This document shows positions 9,031 through 16,893 of a stretch of 64,000 nucleotides of DNA, in pieces. How positions within the stretch are numbered: position 1 is the stretch's first letter; the number at the start of each line of letters is the position of its first letter. Source of the stretch: Paractinoplanes pyxinae (GTDB taxonomy: Bacteria; Actinomycetota; Actinomycetes; Mycobacteriales; Micromonosporaceae); the NCBI RefSeq assembly GCF_026626335.1, contig NZ_JAPNTZ010000003.1, forward strand, positions 645,808 to 709,807, written 5' to 3'. A program made the translations under genes and the position numbers. A model generated the notes under the pieces. That model searched no databases and was not told where the DNA came from. It saw only the letters and a program-made list of their open reading frames with translations.

Positions 9031-10220
9031 TCTCGGAACACGCCAGCCCGCTGGCCGCGCTGGGCGGCATCGACGCCGGCGGCCAGAACGCGCACGTGGC
9101 GGAGCTGGCCGGGGCGCTGGCGGCGGCCGGGCACGAGGTGCGTGTCTACACCCGCCGGGACAGCGCCGACCTGCCGGCCGTGATGCCGATGGGGGAGCGG
9201 ATCGACGTCGTGCACGTGCCCGCCGGGCCGGCCTGCGTGCTGCCCAAGGACGAGCTGCTGCCGTTCATGGGCGAGTTCGCGGAGTGGCTGGCGGCCAACT
9301 GGCGCACCGAGTGGCGGCCGGACGTCGTGCACGCCCACTTCTGGATGAGCGGGCTGGCCGCGGTGACCGCCGGGCGCCGGTGCGACGTGCCGGTGCTGCA
9401 GACGTACCACGCGCTCGGCTCGGTCAAGCGCCGCCACCAGGGCTCGGCCGACACCAGCCCGCCGCGCCGGATCGCCTACGAGCGCGAGCTGGGCCGGGCG
9501 GTCGACCGGGTCATCGTGCAGTGCCACGACGAGATCCGCGAGCTGCTGCGCCTGGGCGTGCCGCGCTCGCAGATGACGCTGGTGCCCTCGGGCGTCAACG
9601 TCGAGCGGTTCAGCCCGGACGGCCCGGCCGTCGCCCGCGACCCCAAGCGGACCCGCATCCTCACCGTGGCCCGGCTGGTCGAGCGCAAGGGCATCGAGGA
9701 CATCGTCCGCGCCCTGCCGGCCGTTCCCGGGGCGGAACTGGTCGTGGTCGGCGGCCCGGCCGAGGGCGAGGTCGCCACGAAGCTCCGGCGGGCCGCCGCT
9801 CAGTCCGGGGTGGCCGACCGGGTCGTGCTGGCCGGGGCGGTGCCCGCCCACGAGATGCCGCAGTGGTACCGCTCGGCCGACATCGTGGCCGCCACCCCCT
9901 GGTACGAGCCGTTCGGCCTGACCGCGCTCGAGGCCATGTCGTGCGGGGTGCCGGTCGTCGCCAGCTCGGTCGGCGGGCTGGCCGACACGGTCGTCGACGG
10001 GGTCACCGGCGACCTCGTGCCGCCGCGCGACCCGGCCCGGCTCGGCGTCGCGCTGCGCCGGCTGGCCTCCGACGAGGTGCGCCGCCTGTCGTACGCGGCG
10101 GCCGCCGTCGACCGCGCCCTCCACTCCTACGCCTGGCCCCGCATCGCGGACCGGCTCGCTCAGGTCTACGCGAGCGTCGCCGGGGTCGCCACCGAACCCA
10201 CCCGGGAGGCAGTCGCCTGA
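9015..10220 (+). CDS. GT4 glycosyltransferase
   Basis: A 401-residue GT4 protein resembling sucrose-phosphate-synthase/MshA-like transferases. The N-terminal half has the donor-side opening MISEHASPLAALGGIDAGGQNAHVAELA and DVVHAHFWMSGLAA. The C-terminal half has VARLVERKGIEDIVRAL and the EX7E motif in EPFGLTALEAMSCGVPVVAS (about residues 298-317). ATG 9015 is preceded by GAGGAGG and overlaps the previous gene by 16 nt. It probably uses a nucleotide sugar (UDP- or ADP-linked) in glycan assembly. Confidence 0.85.
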   Translation: MRIAMISEHASPLAALGGIDAGGQNAHVAELAGALAAAGHEVRVYTRRDSADLPAVMPMGERIDVVHVPAGPACVLPKDELLPFMGEFAEWLAANWRTEWRPDVVHAHFWMSGLAAVTAGRRCDVPVLQTYHALGSVKRRHQGSADTSPPRRIAYERELGRAVDRVIVQCHDEIRELLRLGVPRSQMTLVPSGVNVERFSPDGPAVARDPKRTRILTVARLVERKGIEDIVRALPAVPGAELVVVGGPAEGEVATKLRRAAAQSGVADRVVLAGAVPAHEMPQWYRSADIVAATPWYEPFGLTALEAMSCGVPVVASSVGGLADTVVDGVTGDLVPPRDPARLGVALRRLASDEVRRLSYAAAAVDRALHSYAWPRIADRLAQVYASVAGVATEPTREAVA

Positions 10221-10849
10221 TGGACCACGATCTCACCCCCACCGACGACCACCTGACCGCGCTGGCCGCGGCGATCGTCCCCTTCCGGGCCATGTCCGGC
10301 AAGCTGGCCCGCTGGGGCTCCGACCTGGCCTGGCACCTCGGGCAGGGCGGCCGGCTGCTGGTGGCCGGCAACGGCGGCAGCGCGGCCGAGGCCCAGCACC
10401 TGGCGGCCGAGCTGGTCGGCCGGCTGCGCGACGAGCGGCGGCCGCTGTCGGCCATCGCGCTCACCCCGGACTCCTCGGCGGTCACCGCGATCGGCAACGA
10501 CTACGGCTTCGAGGAGATCTTCGCCCGGCAGGTACGGGCCCACGGCCGCCCGGGCGACGTGCTGATCACCCTGTCGACCAGCGGCCGCAGCCCCAACCTG
10601 CTGGCCGCCGTGCGCGCGGCCAAGGAGTGCGGGATGCGCACCTGGGCCATGACCGGCCCGTCCGGCCCGCTGGCCGAGGCCTCCGACGAGGCGCTGCGCT
10701 GCCCGTCGCCGGAGAGCCAGGTCGTGCAGGAGCTGCACCTGGTCGCGGTCCACCTGATGTGCGAATACCTCGACCGCACCCTGCCCTCGGTGCTCGGAGG
10801 CGGCAGCGACGCCCCTTTCGCCGACTTCAAGGTGGAGGTGGCCGTATGA
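10220..10849 (+). CDS. gmhA: Sedoheptulose 7-phosphate isomerase (SIS domain)
   Basis: A 209-residue SIS-domain protein that matches GmhA throughout. Features are GNGGSAAEAQHLAAELVGR, with the His and Glu expected for the metal and base positions, then IGNDYGFEEIF, STSGRSPNLLAA and the late VVQELHLVAVH, with Gln and His of the active site. GmhA converts sedoheptulose 7-phosphate to D-glycero-D-manno-heptose 7-phosphate in the cytoplasm. The start is ATG 10220 with a 1-nt TGATG overlap. Together with hldE and the HAD domain upstream it supplies an activated heptose. Confidence 0.9.
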   Translation: MDHDLTPTDDHLTALAAAIVPFRAMSGKLARWGSDLAWHLGQGGRLLVAGNGGSAAEAQHLAAELVGRLRDERRPLSAIALTPDSSAVTAIGNDYGFEEIFARQVRAHGRPGDVLITLSTSGRSPNLLAAVRAAKECGMRTWAMTGPSGPLAEASDEALRCPSPESQVVQELHLVAVHLMCEYLDRTLPSVLGGGSDAPFADFKVEVAV

Positions 10850-12222
10850 GCAGTCTCGTCATCGTGGGCGACACCCTGCTCGACAAGGACGTGCAGGGCA
10901 GCGTGCGGCGGGTCGCCCCGGACGCGCCGGCCCCGGTGCTCGACGAGGAGGACGTCAACGAGCGCCCCGGCGGCGCCGGCCTGGCCGCCCTGCTCGCCGC
11001 CCAGTCGGGCCAGGACGTCGCCCTGGTCACCGCGCTGGCCGACGACGCCGGCGGCGCCCGGCTGAGCGAACTGCTCACCGCGGCCGGCGTGAAGGTCTAC
11101 GCGCTGCCGTTGCCCGGCGCCACGCCCGAGAAGGTGCGCCTGCGCTCCGGCGAGCACGTGCTGCTGCGCCTGGACCGCGGCGGCGAGCCCCAGCCGCCCG
11201 GTGCTGCGCCCGAGGCCGCCCTCGACCTGCTCCGCCAGGCCAAGGCGATCCTGGTCAGCGACTACGGGCGGGGCGTGGCCCGGCACCCGGAGCTGCGTCG
11301 CGCGCTGGGCGAGACCAAGGCCCCGATCGTCTGGGACCCGCACCCCAACGGGCCGCAGCCGGTGCCCAACGCCCGGCTCGTCACGCCCAATCTGGCTGAG
11401 GTGCGCAAGCTCTCCGGCGACGGGGGCGGCGGCTCCACACTGGCCGCCGCGCAGCGGGGCGGGCAGGCGATGCGCCAGCACTGGCGGGCCGGCGCGGTCG
11501 TCGTGACCTGCGGGGCCGAGGGCGCGGTGCTCTGCCACTCGGGCTCGACGCCGCTGGTCGTCCCGGCCCCCGAGGTCGGCGACGGCGACACCTGCGGCGC
11601 GGGCGACCGGTTCGCGGCCACGGCGGCGCTCGCGCTGGCCGGCGGCGCCCTGGTCAGCGAGGCCGTGCAGCAGGCGGTGGCGGCCGCCTCGGCGTACGTC
11701 GCGTCGGGCGGGGTGACCGCCGCGCTCGCACCGCCCGTCGTGGCCGAAGCGGCGCCCGAGCGCATCGGGGCCGACGCGGCCGGCCGGCTCGCGGCCGAGG
11801 TGCGGTCCCGCGGCGGCACGGTCGTGGCCACCGGCGGCTGCTTCGACCTGCTGCACGTCGGCCACCTGGCCACCCTGCGGGCCGCCCGCAAGCTCGGCGA
11901 CTGCCTGATCGTGCTGCTCAACAGCGACGACTCGGTGCGCGGGCTCAAGGGCCCGGAACGCCCGCTGAACCCGCAGAACGACCGGGCCCGCCTGCTGGCC
12001 GCCCTCGACTGCGTCGACGCCGTGGTCGTCTTCGACGAGTCCACCCCGGAGGCGGCGCTGACCTGGCTGCGCCCCGACGTCTGGGTCAAGGGCGGTGACT
12101 ACGACTCCGTGCCCGAGTCGGAGCTCATCGAGCGCTGGGGCGGCCAGACCGTCTTCGTGCCCTACCTGGACGGCCGTTCCACCACCCGGACCATCGCCGC
12201 GGCTCAAGCCGCCACCAGCTGA
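10846..12222 (+). CDS. hldE: Bifunctional heptose 7-phosphate kinase / heptose 1-phosphate adenylyltransferase
   Basis: A 458-residue HldE (RfaE) protein. Residues about 1-310 are a PfkB-type kinase: opening VGDTLLDKDVQG, PGGAGLAA and the anion-hole motif DTCGAGDRFAA. Residues about 325-458 are a cytidylyltransferase-fold domain with GGCFDLLHVGH (HxGH), GLKGPERPLNPQNDRA and VKGGDYD. It phosphorylates heptose 7-phosphate at C1 and then, after 7-dephosphorylation, adenylylates it to ADP-heptose. Both halves look intact. ATGA overlap with gmhA. Confidence 0.9.
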   Translation: MSSLVIVGDTLLDKDVQGSVRRVAPDAPAPVLDEEDVNERPGGAGLAALLAAQSGQDVALVTALADDAGGARLSELLTAAGVKVYALPLPGATPEKVRLRSGEHVLLRLDRGGEPQPPGAAPEAALDLLRQAKAILVSDYGRGVARHPELRRALGETKAPIVWDPHPNGPQPVPNARLVTPNLAEVRKLSGDGGGGSTLAAAQRGGQAMRQHWRAGAVVVTCGAEGAVLCHSGSTPLVVPAPEVGDGDTCGAGDRFAATAALALAGGALVSEAVQQAVAAASAYVASGGVTAALAPPVVAEAAPERIGADAAGRLAAEVRSRGGTVVATGGCFDLLHVGHLATLRAARKLGDCLIVLLNSDDSVRGLKGPERPLNPQNDRARLLAALDCVDAVVVFDESTPEAALTWLRPDVWVKGGDYDSVPESELIERWGGQTVFVPYLDGRSTTRTIAAAQAATS

Positions 12223-12235
12223 GTAGGAGAAAGAC

Positions 12236-12916
12236 ATGGACGCAGTGATCGTCACCGGCGGATCGAGCGGCCTCGGCGCCGCCGTCGTCGACGCCGTGGT
12301 CAAGGCCGGCGGCCGCCCGTTCGTCATCGACCGTCAGGCCCCGGCCGACGGCGTGGCCTGGATCGAGTGCGACCTGGCCGACACCCGCGCCGCCGAGGCC
12401 GCCACCCGGCAGGCCATCGAGCAGGCCGGCGGCAGCATCGACGGCGTGGTCACCGCGGCCGGCATGGACGTGCCGGGCGCGCTGGCCGACATCCCGGGCG
12501 AGACGTGGGACCGGATCGTCACCATCGACCTGCTGTCGACGGCGGCCGTGATCCGGGCCGCGATCCCGGCCCTCAAGCAGTCGCACGGCGGCGTCGTCAC
12601 CGTCGCCTCCACGCTCGGCGTGAAGGCGGTCAGCGACGCCACCGCGTACTGCGCGGCCAAGTTCGGCGTGGTCGGCTTCACCCGGGCCCTCTCGGCCGAG
12701 CTGGCCGGGCAGGTCAACGTCACCCTGGTCATCCCGGGCGGCATGCGGACGAAGTTCTTCGACGACCGCGACGCGCAGTACAAGCCGGGCCCGGACGCCA
12801 TCCTGAACGACCCGGCCCACGTCGCCTCGGCGATCATGTTCGCGCTCGGCCAGCCCCGCGGCTGCGCCGTCCGCGAGCTGGTCATCGCGGCCGAGCAGGA
12901 GAGCTCGTACCCGTGA
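12236..12916 (+). CDS. Classical short-chain dehydrogenase/reductase
   Basis: A 226-residue classical SDR. It has the cofactor motif TGGSSGLGAAV, TAAGMD, catalytic Ser in VASTLGVK and YCAAK (YxxxK), then IPGGMRTKFF. It uses NAD(P)H on a hydroxyl or keto group of a small molecule. It is not HldD: that epimerase is an extended SDR of about 310 residues with a GGAGFIG motif. In this operon it may reduce or oxidise the heptose or another nucleotide sugar (inference). The ribosome site is TAGGAG, 13 nt after the hldE stop. Confidence 0.8.
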   Translation: MDAVIVTGGSSGLGAAVVDAVVKAGGRPFVIDRQAPADGVAWIECDLADTRAAEAATRQAIEQAGGSIDGVVTAAGMDVPGALADIPGETWDRIVTIDLLSTAAVIRAAIPALKQSHGGVVTVASTLGVKAVSDATAYCAAKFGVVGFTRALSAELAGQVNVTLVIPGGMRTKFFDDRDAQYKPGPDAILNDPAHVASAIMFALGQPRGCAVRELVIAAEQESSYP

Positions 12917-13812
12917 TCCTCGCTCTGCGCGCGCTGGGCGTGGGCGACCTTCTCACCGCGGTGCCCGCCCTGCGCGGGCTCCGCGGTGCGTTCCCGCGGC
13001 AGACGCTCGCGCTGGCCGCGCCGGCCTGGCTGACGCCGCTGATCGAGCTGATCGGCGGCGTCGACCGGATCGTCGAGGTGTCGTCGCTCGATCCGGTGAC
13101 CCTGCCGCCGGCCGAGATCGCGGTCAACCTGCACGGGAGCGGGCCGGAGTCGCACCGGCTGCTGCAATCGGCGGAACCGGCCAAGCTGTGGGCGTTTGCC
13201 AACGCCGAGGCCGGGCATCTCGACGGTCCCACCTGGACCGCAGAGGAGCACGAGGTGCATCGCTGGTGCCGGCTCGTCCGCCATTACGGCGTCACCGCCG
13301 ACGAGACCGACCTTCGGATCGCGGCGCCGGTGGCTCCCGTCGAGAAGGCCACGATCATTCATCCCGGGGCCAAGTCGCCCTCGCGGCGCTGGCCGGTCGA
13401 CCGCTATGCGGCCGTCGCGCGGCAGTTGCGCTCGGCGGGTCACCGCGTGCTGGTCACCGGTTCCGCTTCCGAGAAAGAACTGGCCGTACGGGTGGCCGAG
13501 CGGGCCGGTCTGGGCCGGGACGCCGTTCCCAGCACGGGGCTGGCCGAGCTCGCCGGGCTGGTGGCCCACGCCCGGATCGTGATCAGCGGGGACACCGGCA
13601 TCGCGCATCTCGCCTCGGCGTACCGTACGCCGTCAGTTGTCCTCTTCGGCCCGATGTCGCCGGAGCGCTGGGGACCGCCCGCGCTGCCCCAGCACAAGAC
13701 CATCTGGCACGGCACCCGCAGCGAACCGGGCGACAGCACCGAGCCCGGCGTCCACCCGGCCCTGCTGGCCATCGAGCCCGGCGAGGTGATCGATGCGGCT
13801 CAAGCGTTCTGA
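12913..13812 (+). CDS. GT9 glycosyltransferase (ADP-heptose transferase family)
   Basis: A 299-residue stand-alone GT9 protein, starting at GTG 12913 with a GTGA overlap. Motifs are LRALGVGDLLTAVPALRGL at the N-terminus, IHPGAKSPSRRWP in the second domain and SGDTGIAHLASAYRTPSVV with VLFGPMSPERWGPP at the donor site, as in the WaaC/WaaF/RfaF family. It is the second GT9 domain in the operon, so two heptose (or related) transfers are plausible in a cell wall that lacks lipopolysaccharide. Confidence 0.85.
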   Translation: MILALRALGVGDLLTAVPALRGLRGAFPRQTLALAAPAWLTPLIELIGGVDRIVEVSSLDPVTLPPAEIAVNLHGSGPESHRLLQSAEPAKLWAFANAEAGHLDGPTWTAEEHEVHRWCRLVRHYGVTADETDLRIAAPVAPVEKATIIHPGAKSPSRRWPVDRYAAVARQLRSAGHRVLVTGSASEKELAVRVAERAGLGRDAVPSTGLAELAGLVAHARIVISGDTGIAHLASAYRTPSVVLFGPMSPERWGPPALPQHKTIWHGTRSEPGDSTEPGVHPALLAIEPGEVIDAAQAF

Positions 13813-14764
13813 CCTGAGCAAGCCCGGCTACACCCGGCAGAAGTCGGGCAAGGGCTTCCGCTACCGCGACACCGACGGGTCGGCCCTGACCGACCCGGAC
13901 GAGGTCGAGCGGGTCAAGCAGCTGGTGCTGCCGCCGGCCTGGAAGGACGTGTGGATATCGCCCGATCCGCGCGGGCACATCCAGGCCACCGGCATCGACG
14001 CCGCCGGGCGCAAGCAGTACCGCTACCACGACGCCTGGCGCACCGCCCGCGACGAGGCGAAGTTCGACCACGCCCTGGAGGTGGCCGAGCGTCTGCCCGA
14101 GATCCGCGACAAGCTGTGCGGCGACCTGACCGACGAGCGCGGGCTGACCCGGGCCCGGGTGCTGGCGGCCATCGTCCGGCTGCTCGACATGGGCATGTTC
14201 CGCATCGGCGGCGACCAGTCGGCCGTCCGCGAGGACGACCCGTCGTTCGGGCTGTCCACGCTGCGGCCCGAGCACGTGCGCACGCAGGGCGGCTGTGTGC
14301 TGCTCGAGTTCACCGGCAAGTCGGGCGTGCAGCACTCGGGCACGATCGGCGACGGCGAGGTGTGCCAGGTGCTCAAGGACCTCAAGCGCCGGCGCCGCAG
14401 CGAGAACCGCCTCTTCGCGTACTACGACAAGTCGGCCAAGCGGTGGCACGAGATCCACGCCGACGAGGTCAACGACTATCTCCGCGAGATCAGCGGCGAG
14501 CAGATGACGGCCAAGGATTTCCGTACGTGGCACGGCACCGTCAAGGCGGCCGAGACGCTGGCCGAGGTCGGCCCGCAGCCCACCGAGAGCAAGCGGAAGA
14601 AGGCAGTCTCGCACGCCATGAAGGAGGTCTCGAACCTGCTGGGCAATACGCCGGCCGTGGCGAGGGCGTCCTACGTCGACCCGCGCGTGGTCGAGGCGTT
14701 CGAGGAGGGCGAGGTCGTCGACGAGCCGGGCGAGAAGGCCGTCCTCGAGCTCCTGGAGGAGTGA
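13793..14764 (+). CDS. DNA topoisomerase IB
   Basis: A 323-residue type IB topoisomerase of the poxvirus/bacterial kind, which relaxes supercoils through a 3'-phosphotyrosine. The N-terminal domain has LPPAWKDVWISPDPRGHIQATGIDAAGRKQYRYHDAWR. The catalytic domain shows TGKSGVQHSGTI, FRTWHGTVKAAETL and SYVDPRVVEAFEEG with the presumed catalytic Tyr. The start codon lies 20 nt inside the GT9 gene and is preceded by GAGGTGAT, so translation is probably coupled to a glycan gene. No functional link is apparent. Confidence 0.9.
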   Translation: MRLKRSDLSKPGYTRQKSGKGFRYRDTDGSALTDPDEVERVKQLVLPPAWKDVWISPDPRGHIQATGIDAAGRKQYRYHDAWRTARDEAKFDHALEVAERLPEIRDKLCGDLTDERGLTRARVLAAIVRLLDMGMFRIGGDQSAVREDDPSFGLSTLRPEHVRTQGGCVLLEFTGKSGVQHSGTIGDGEVCQVLKDLKRRRRSENRLFAYYDKSAKRWHEIHADEVNDYLREISGEQMTAKDFRTWHGTVKAAETLAEVGPQPTESKRKKAVSHAMKEVSNLLGNTPAVARASYVDPRVVEAFEEGEVVDEPGEKAVLELLEE

Positions 14765-14807
14765 TCATGCGCTGCGGTTCCCGCACCCCGGTGGGAGCAT
14801 CGTCGGT

Positions 14808-15104
14808 ATGACCGTCATAGCCACACTCACCGTCGAACGGCCGTCCGGGCACTGGATCGACCGGGCCCGCGCGTACCAGATCGTCGTCGACGGGGCGGTC
14901 AAGGGCGTCGTGCGCTGCGGCCGCGAACTGTCGCTGGCGCTGCCGCCGGGGCCGCACACCGTCCGCGCCCGCCTCGACTGGACCGGCAGCGACGACGTGC
15001 CCGTCCACCTCGGACCGGGCGCGACCGTGCGGCTGCGCGTCGAGCCGCGGGGAGCCCGGCACGCCGTGGGCAAGCGGTACCTCAAGCTGACCCGCGTGGC
15101 CTGA
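14808..15104 (+). CDS. Small beta-rich protein of unknown function
   Basis: A 98-residue soluble protein with alternating hydrophobic strands (ATLTVERPSGHWIDRARAYQIVVDG, LSLALPPGPHTVRARLDW, TVRLRVEP). It resembles PEGA-type or small Ig-like folds that carry a hydroxyl-rich loop, but I cannot name a family. No signal peptide. Codon use is like the neighbours. Confidence 0.6.
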   Translation: MTVIATLTVERPSGHWIDRARAYQIVVDGAVKGVVRCGRELSLALPPGPHTVRARLDWTGSDDVPVHLGPGATVRLRVEPRGARHAVGKRYLKLTRVA

Positions 15105-15175
15105 AGCGTCCGGTTCCCAGGCGATTCACAGCGGTCACCGCCGATCGGAGCGGCCGGGCTGGGTAAGCCTCCGGC

Positions 15176-16093
15176 ATGACCGACCGGGTGATGGTATTCG
15201 CTCCTGCGCCGATCCTGACCGTGACCATCGAACAACATGGCGACGAACCCGACCTGCACGTCCACCCGGGCGGGCAGGGCGTCTGGCAGGCCCGCATGAT
15301 CTCAGCCCTCGGCGTGCCGGTGAACCTGTGCGTGGCGCTGGGCGGCGAGCCGGGGTCGTTGCTGGAGGCGACGCTCGCCGCGGAGGGGTTCGACGTCCGG
15401 GCCGTGCCCCGGCACTCGGCCAGCGGCTGGTACGTGCACGACCGCCGCGAGGGGCAGCGCGAGTCGGTGGCCGAGCACCCCGGGCCGCCGCTGACCCGGC
15501 ACGAACTGGACGAGCTGCACAACGTCGCGCTCACCGAGGGCCTGCGCTCGTCGGTGGCCCTGCTGAGCGGACCGCACAAGCCTTCGGCGGTCGCGCCCGA
15601 CGTCTATGAGCGCCTGGCCTCGGACCTGACAGCCAACGGCGTACGGGTGGTGGCCGACCTCTCCGGTGACTACCTGACCGCCGTGCTCGAAGGAGGGGTT
15701 TCGGTCGTGAAGGTCAGCCACGAGGAACTCCTCGACGACGGGCTGGCCGACGACGACAGCGTGGAATCGCTGCTGGCCGCCGGGCGGAAGCTGCGCGAGC
15801 GCGGGCTCGACGCGGTGCTGATCAGCCGGGCGGGGGACGCGGCGCTGGCCCTTTACGAAGACCATGAGTGTGAGGTGCACCCGCCGCCGCTGACCGTCAA
15901 CGAGCACCGGGGCGCCGGCGACTCGATGACCGCCGGGGTGACGTCGGTGCTGGCCCGGGGCGGCTCGTTCGAGGAGGCGCTGCGGACCGGGTCGGCGGCC
16001 GGGGCCCTCAACGTGACGCGGCACGGGTTGGGGACGGGAAGGGCCGAGGCGGTGCGCGAGCTGATGAGCCGAGTGCGGATCGAGAAGCGATGA
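15176..16093 (+). CDS. PfkB-family carbohydrate kinase
   Basis: A 305-residue ribokinase-fold kinase, closest in appearance to 1-phosphofructokinase/tagatose-6-phosphate kinase. The N-terminus VMVFAPAPILTVTIE, the substrate motif HPGGQGVWQARMISALG (HPGGxG where NAGGKG is usual) and the C-terminal anion hole HRGAGDSMTAGV (about residues 243-254) are visible. Asp of GAGD is the catalytic base. The gene overlaps surE by ATGA, so the two are co-translated. The changed substrate loop suggests a substrate other than fructose phosphate. Confidence 0.8.
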   Translation: MTDRVMVFAPAPILTVTIEQHGDEPDLHVHPGGQGVWQARMISALGVPVNLCVALGGEPGSLLEATLAAEGFDVRAVPRHSASGWYVHDRREGQRESVAEHPGPPLTRHELDELHNVALTEGLRSSVALLSGPHKPSAVAPDVYERLASDLTANGVRVVADLSGDYLTAVLEGGVSVVKVSHEELLDDGLADDDSVESLLAAGRKLRERGLDAVLISRAGDAALALYEDHECEVHPPPLTVNEHRGAGDSMTAGVTSVLARGGSFEEALRTGSAAGALNVTRHGLGTGRAEAVRELMSRVRIEKR

Positions 16094-16893
16094 CCCGGGT
16101 GCTGATCACCAACGACGACGGGGTGGCCGCGCCGGGGATCCTGGCCCTGGCGGCGGCTGTCTCCGGCACGTACGACGTGGTCGTGGCGGCGCCGCAGGAA
16201 GAAGCGAGCGGCATGAGCGCCGCCCTGACGGCGGTGGTGTCGGACGGGCAGATCCTGATCTCGAAGTACGAGATGCCGGGGATCACCGCGTACGGGGTGG
16301 CCGCCTCACCGGCGTACATCGTGGTCCTGGCGTCCCTGGGGGTCTTCGGCCCGCCGCCCGACGTGGTGCTCTCGGGGATCAACCGGGGCGCCAACGCGGG
16401 CCGCGCGGTGCTGCACTCGGGCACGGTGGGGGCGGCGCTGACGGCGGCCAACTACGGGATGCGGGCGATGGCGGTCTCGCTCGACGTGCTCAACCCGGAC
16501 GCCGCGATCTCGGCCGCCTCCGGGGGCAACGCGATCATCCTGCCGTCCGACGACGATTTGCATTGGCCGACGGCCGCGGCGGTCGCGGCCTCGCTGATGG
16601 AGATGGCCTCGTCGACGCCGGCCGGAACGGTGCTCAACGTGAACGTGCCCGACCGGCCCGAGGCGCCGCAGGTGCGTGAGGCGACGCTGGCGTCGTTCGG
16701 CCAGGCGGGCCTCGCGGTGGCCGAGTCGGGCGAGGGGTACGTGCGGACGACCATCGAACGCAGCGGCGAGAAGCTGGTGCCCGGCACCGACCTGGCGTTG
16801 CTGGCCGACGGCTACGCCACGGTGACCGCGCTGCGGCCGCCCGTCTCGGTCAGCGGGGTGCGCATTCCGGTTCCGCGGTCCGCGTCGTCGTGA
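16090..16893 (+). CDS. surE: 5'/3'-nucleotidase SurE
   Basis: A 267-residue SurE phosphatase, which removes phosphate from nucleotides and acts on other small phosphate esters. Metal-site motifs are LITNDDGVAAPGI (Asp-Asp) and LSGINRGANAGRAVLHSGTVGAA (Asn). Its start overlaps the PfkB kinase by 4 nt. Its last codons and stop lie inside a 21-bp direct repeat that recurs 42 bp later. The 3' end overlaps the convergent GT87 gene by 82 bp. Confidence 0.88.
   Translation: MTRVLITNDDGVAAPGILALAAAVSGTYDVVVAAPQEEASGMSAALTAVVSDGQILISKYEMPGITAYGVAASPAYIVVLASLGVFGPPPDVVLSGINRGANAGRAVLHSGTVGAALTAANYGMRAMAVSLDVLNPDAAISAASGGNAIILPSDDDLHWPTAAAVAASLMEMASSTPAGTVLNVNVPDRPEAPQVREATLASFGQAGLAVAESGEGYVRTTIERSGEKLVPGTDLALLADGYATVTALRPPVSVSGVRIPVPRSASS

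Noticed and set aside
12236..12916. SDR gene read as HldD (ADP-heptose 6-epimerase)
   Set aside because: It is a 226-residue classical SDR with TGGSSGLG and YCAAK. HldD is an extended SDR of about 310 residues with a different N-terminal motif.
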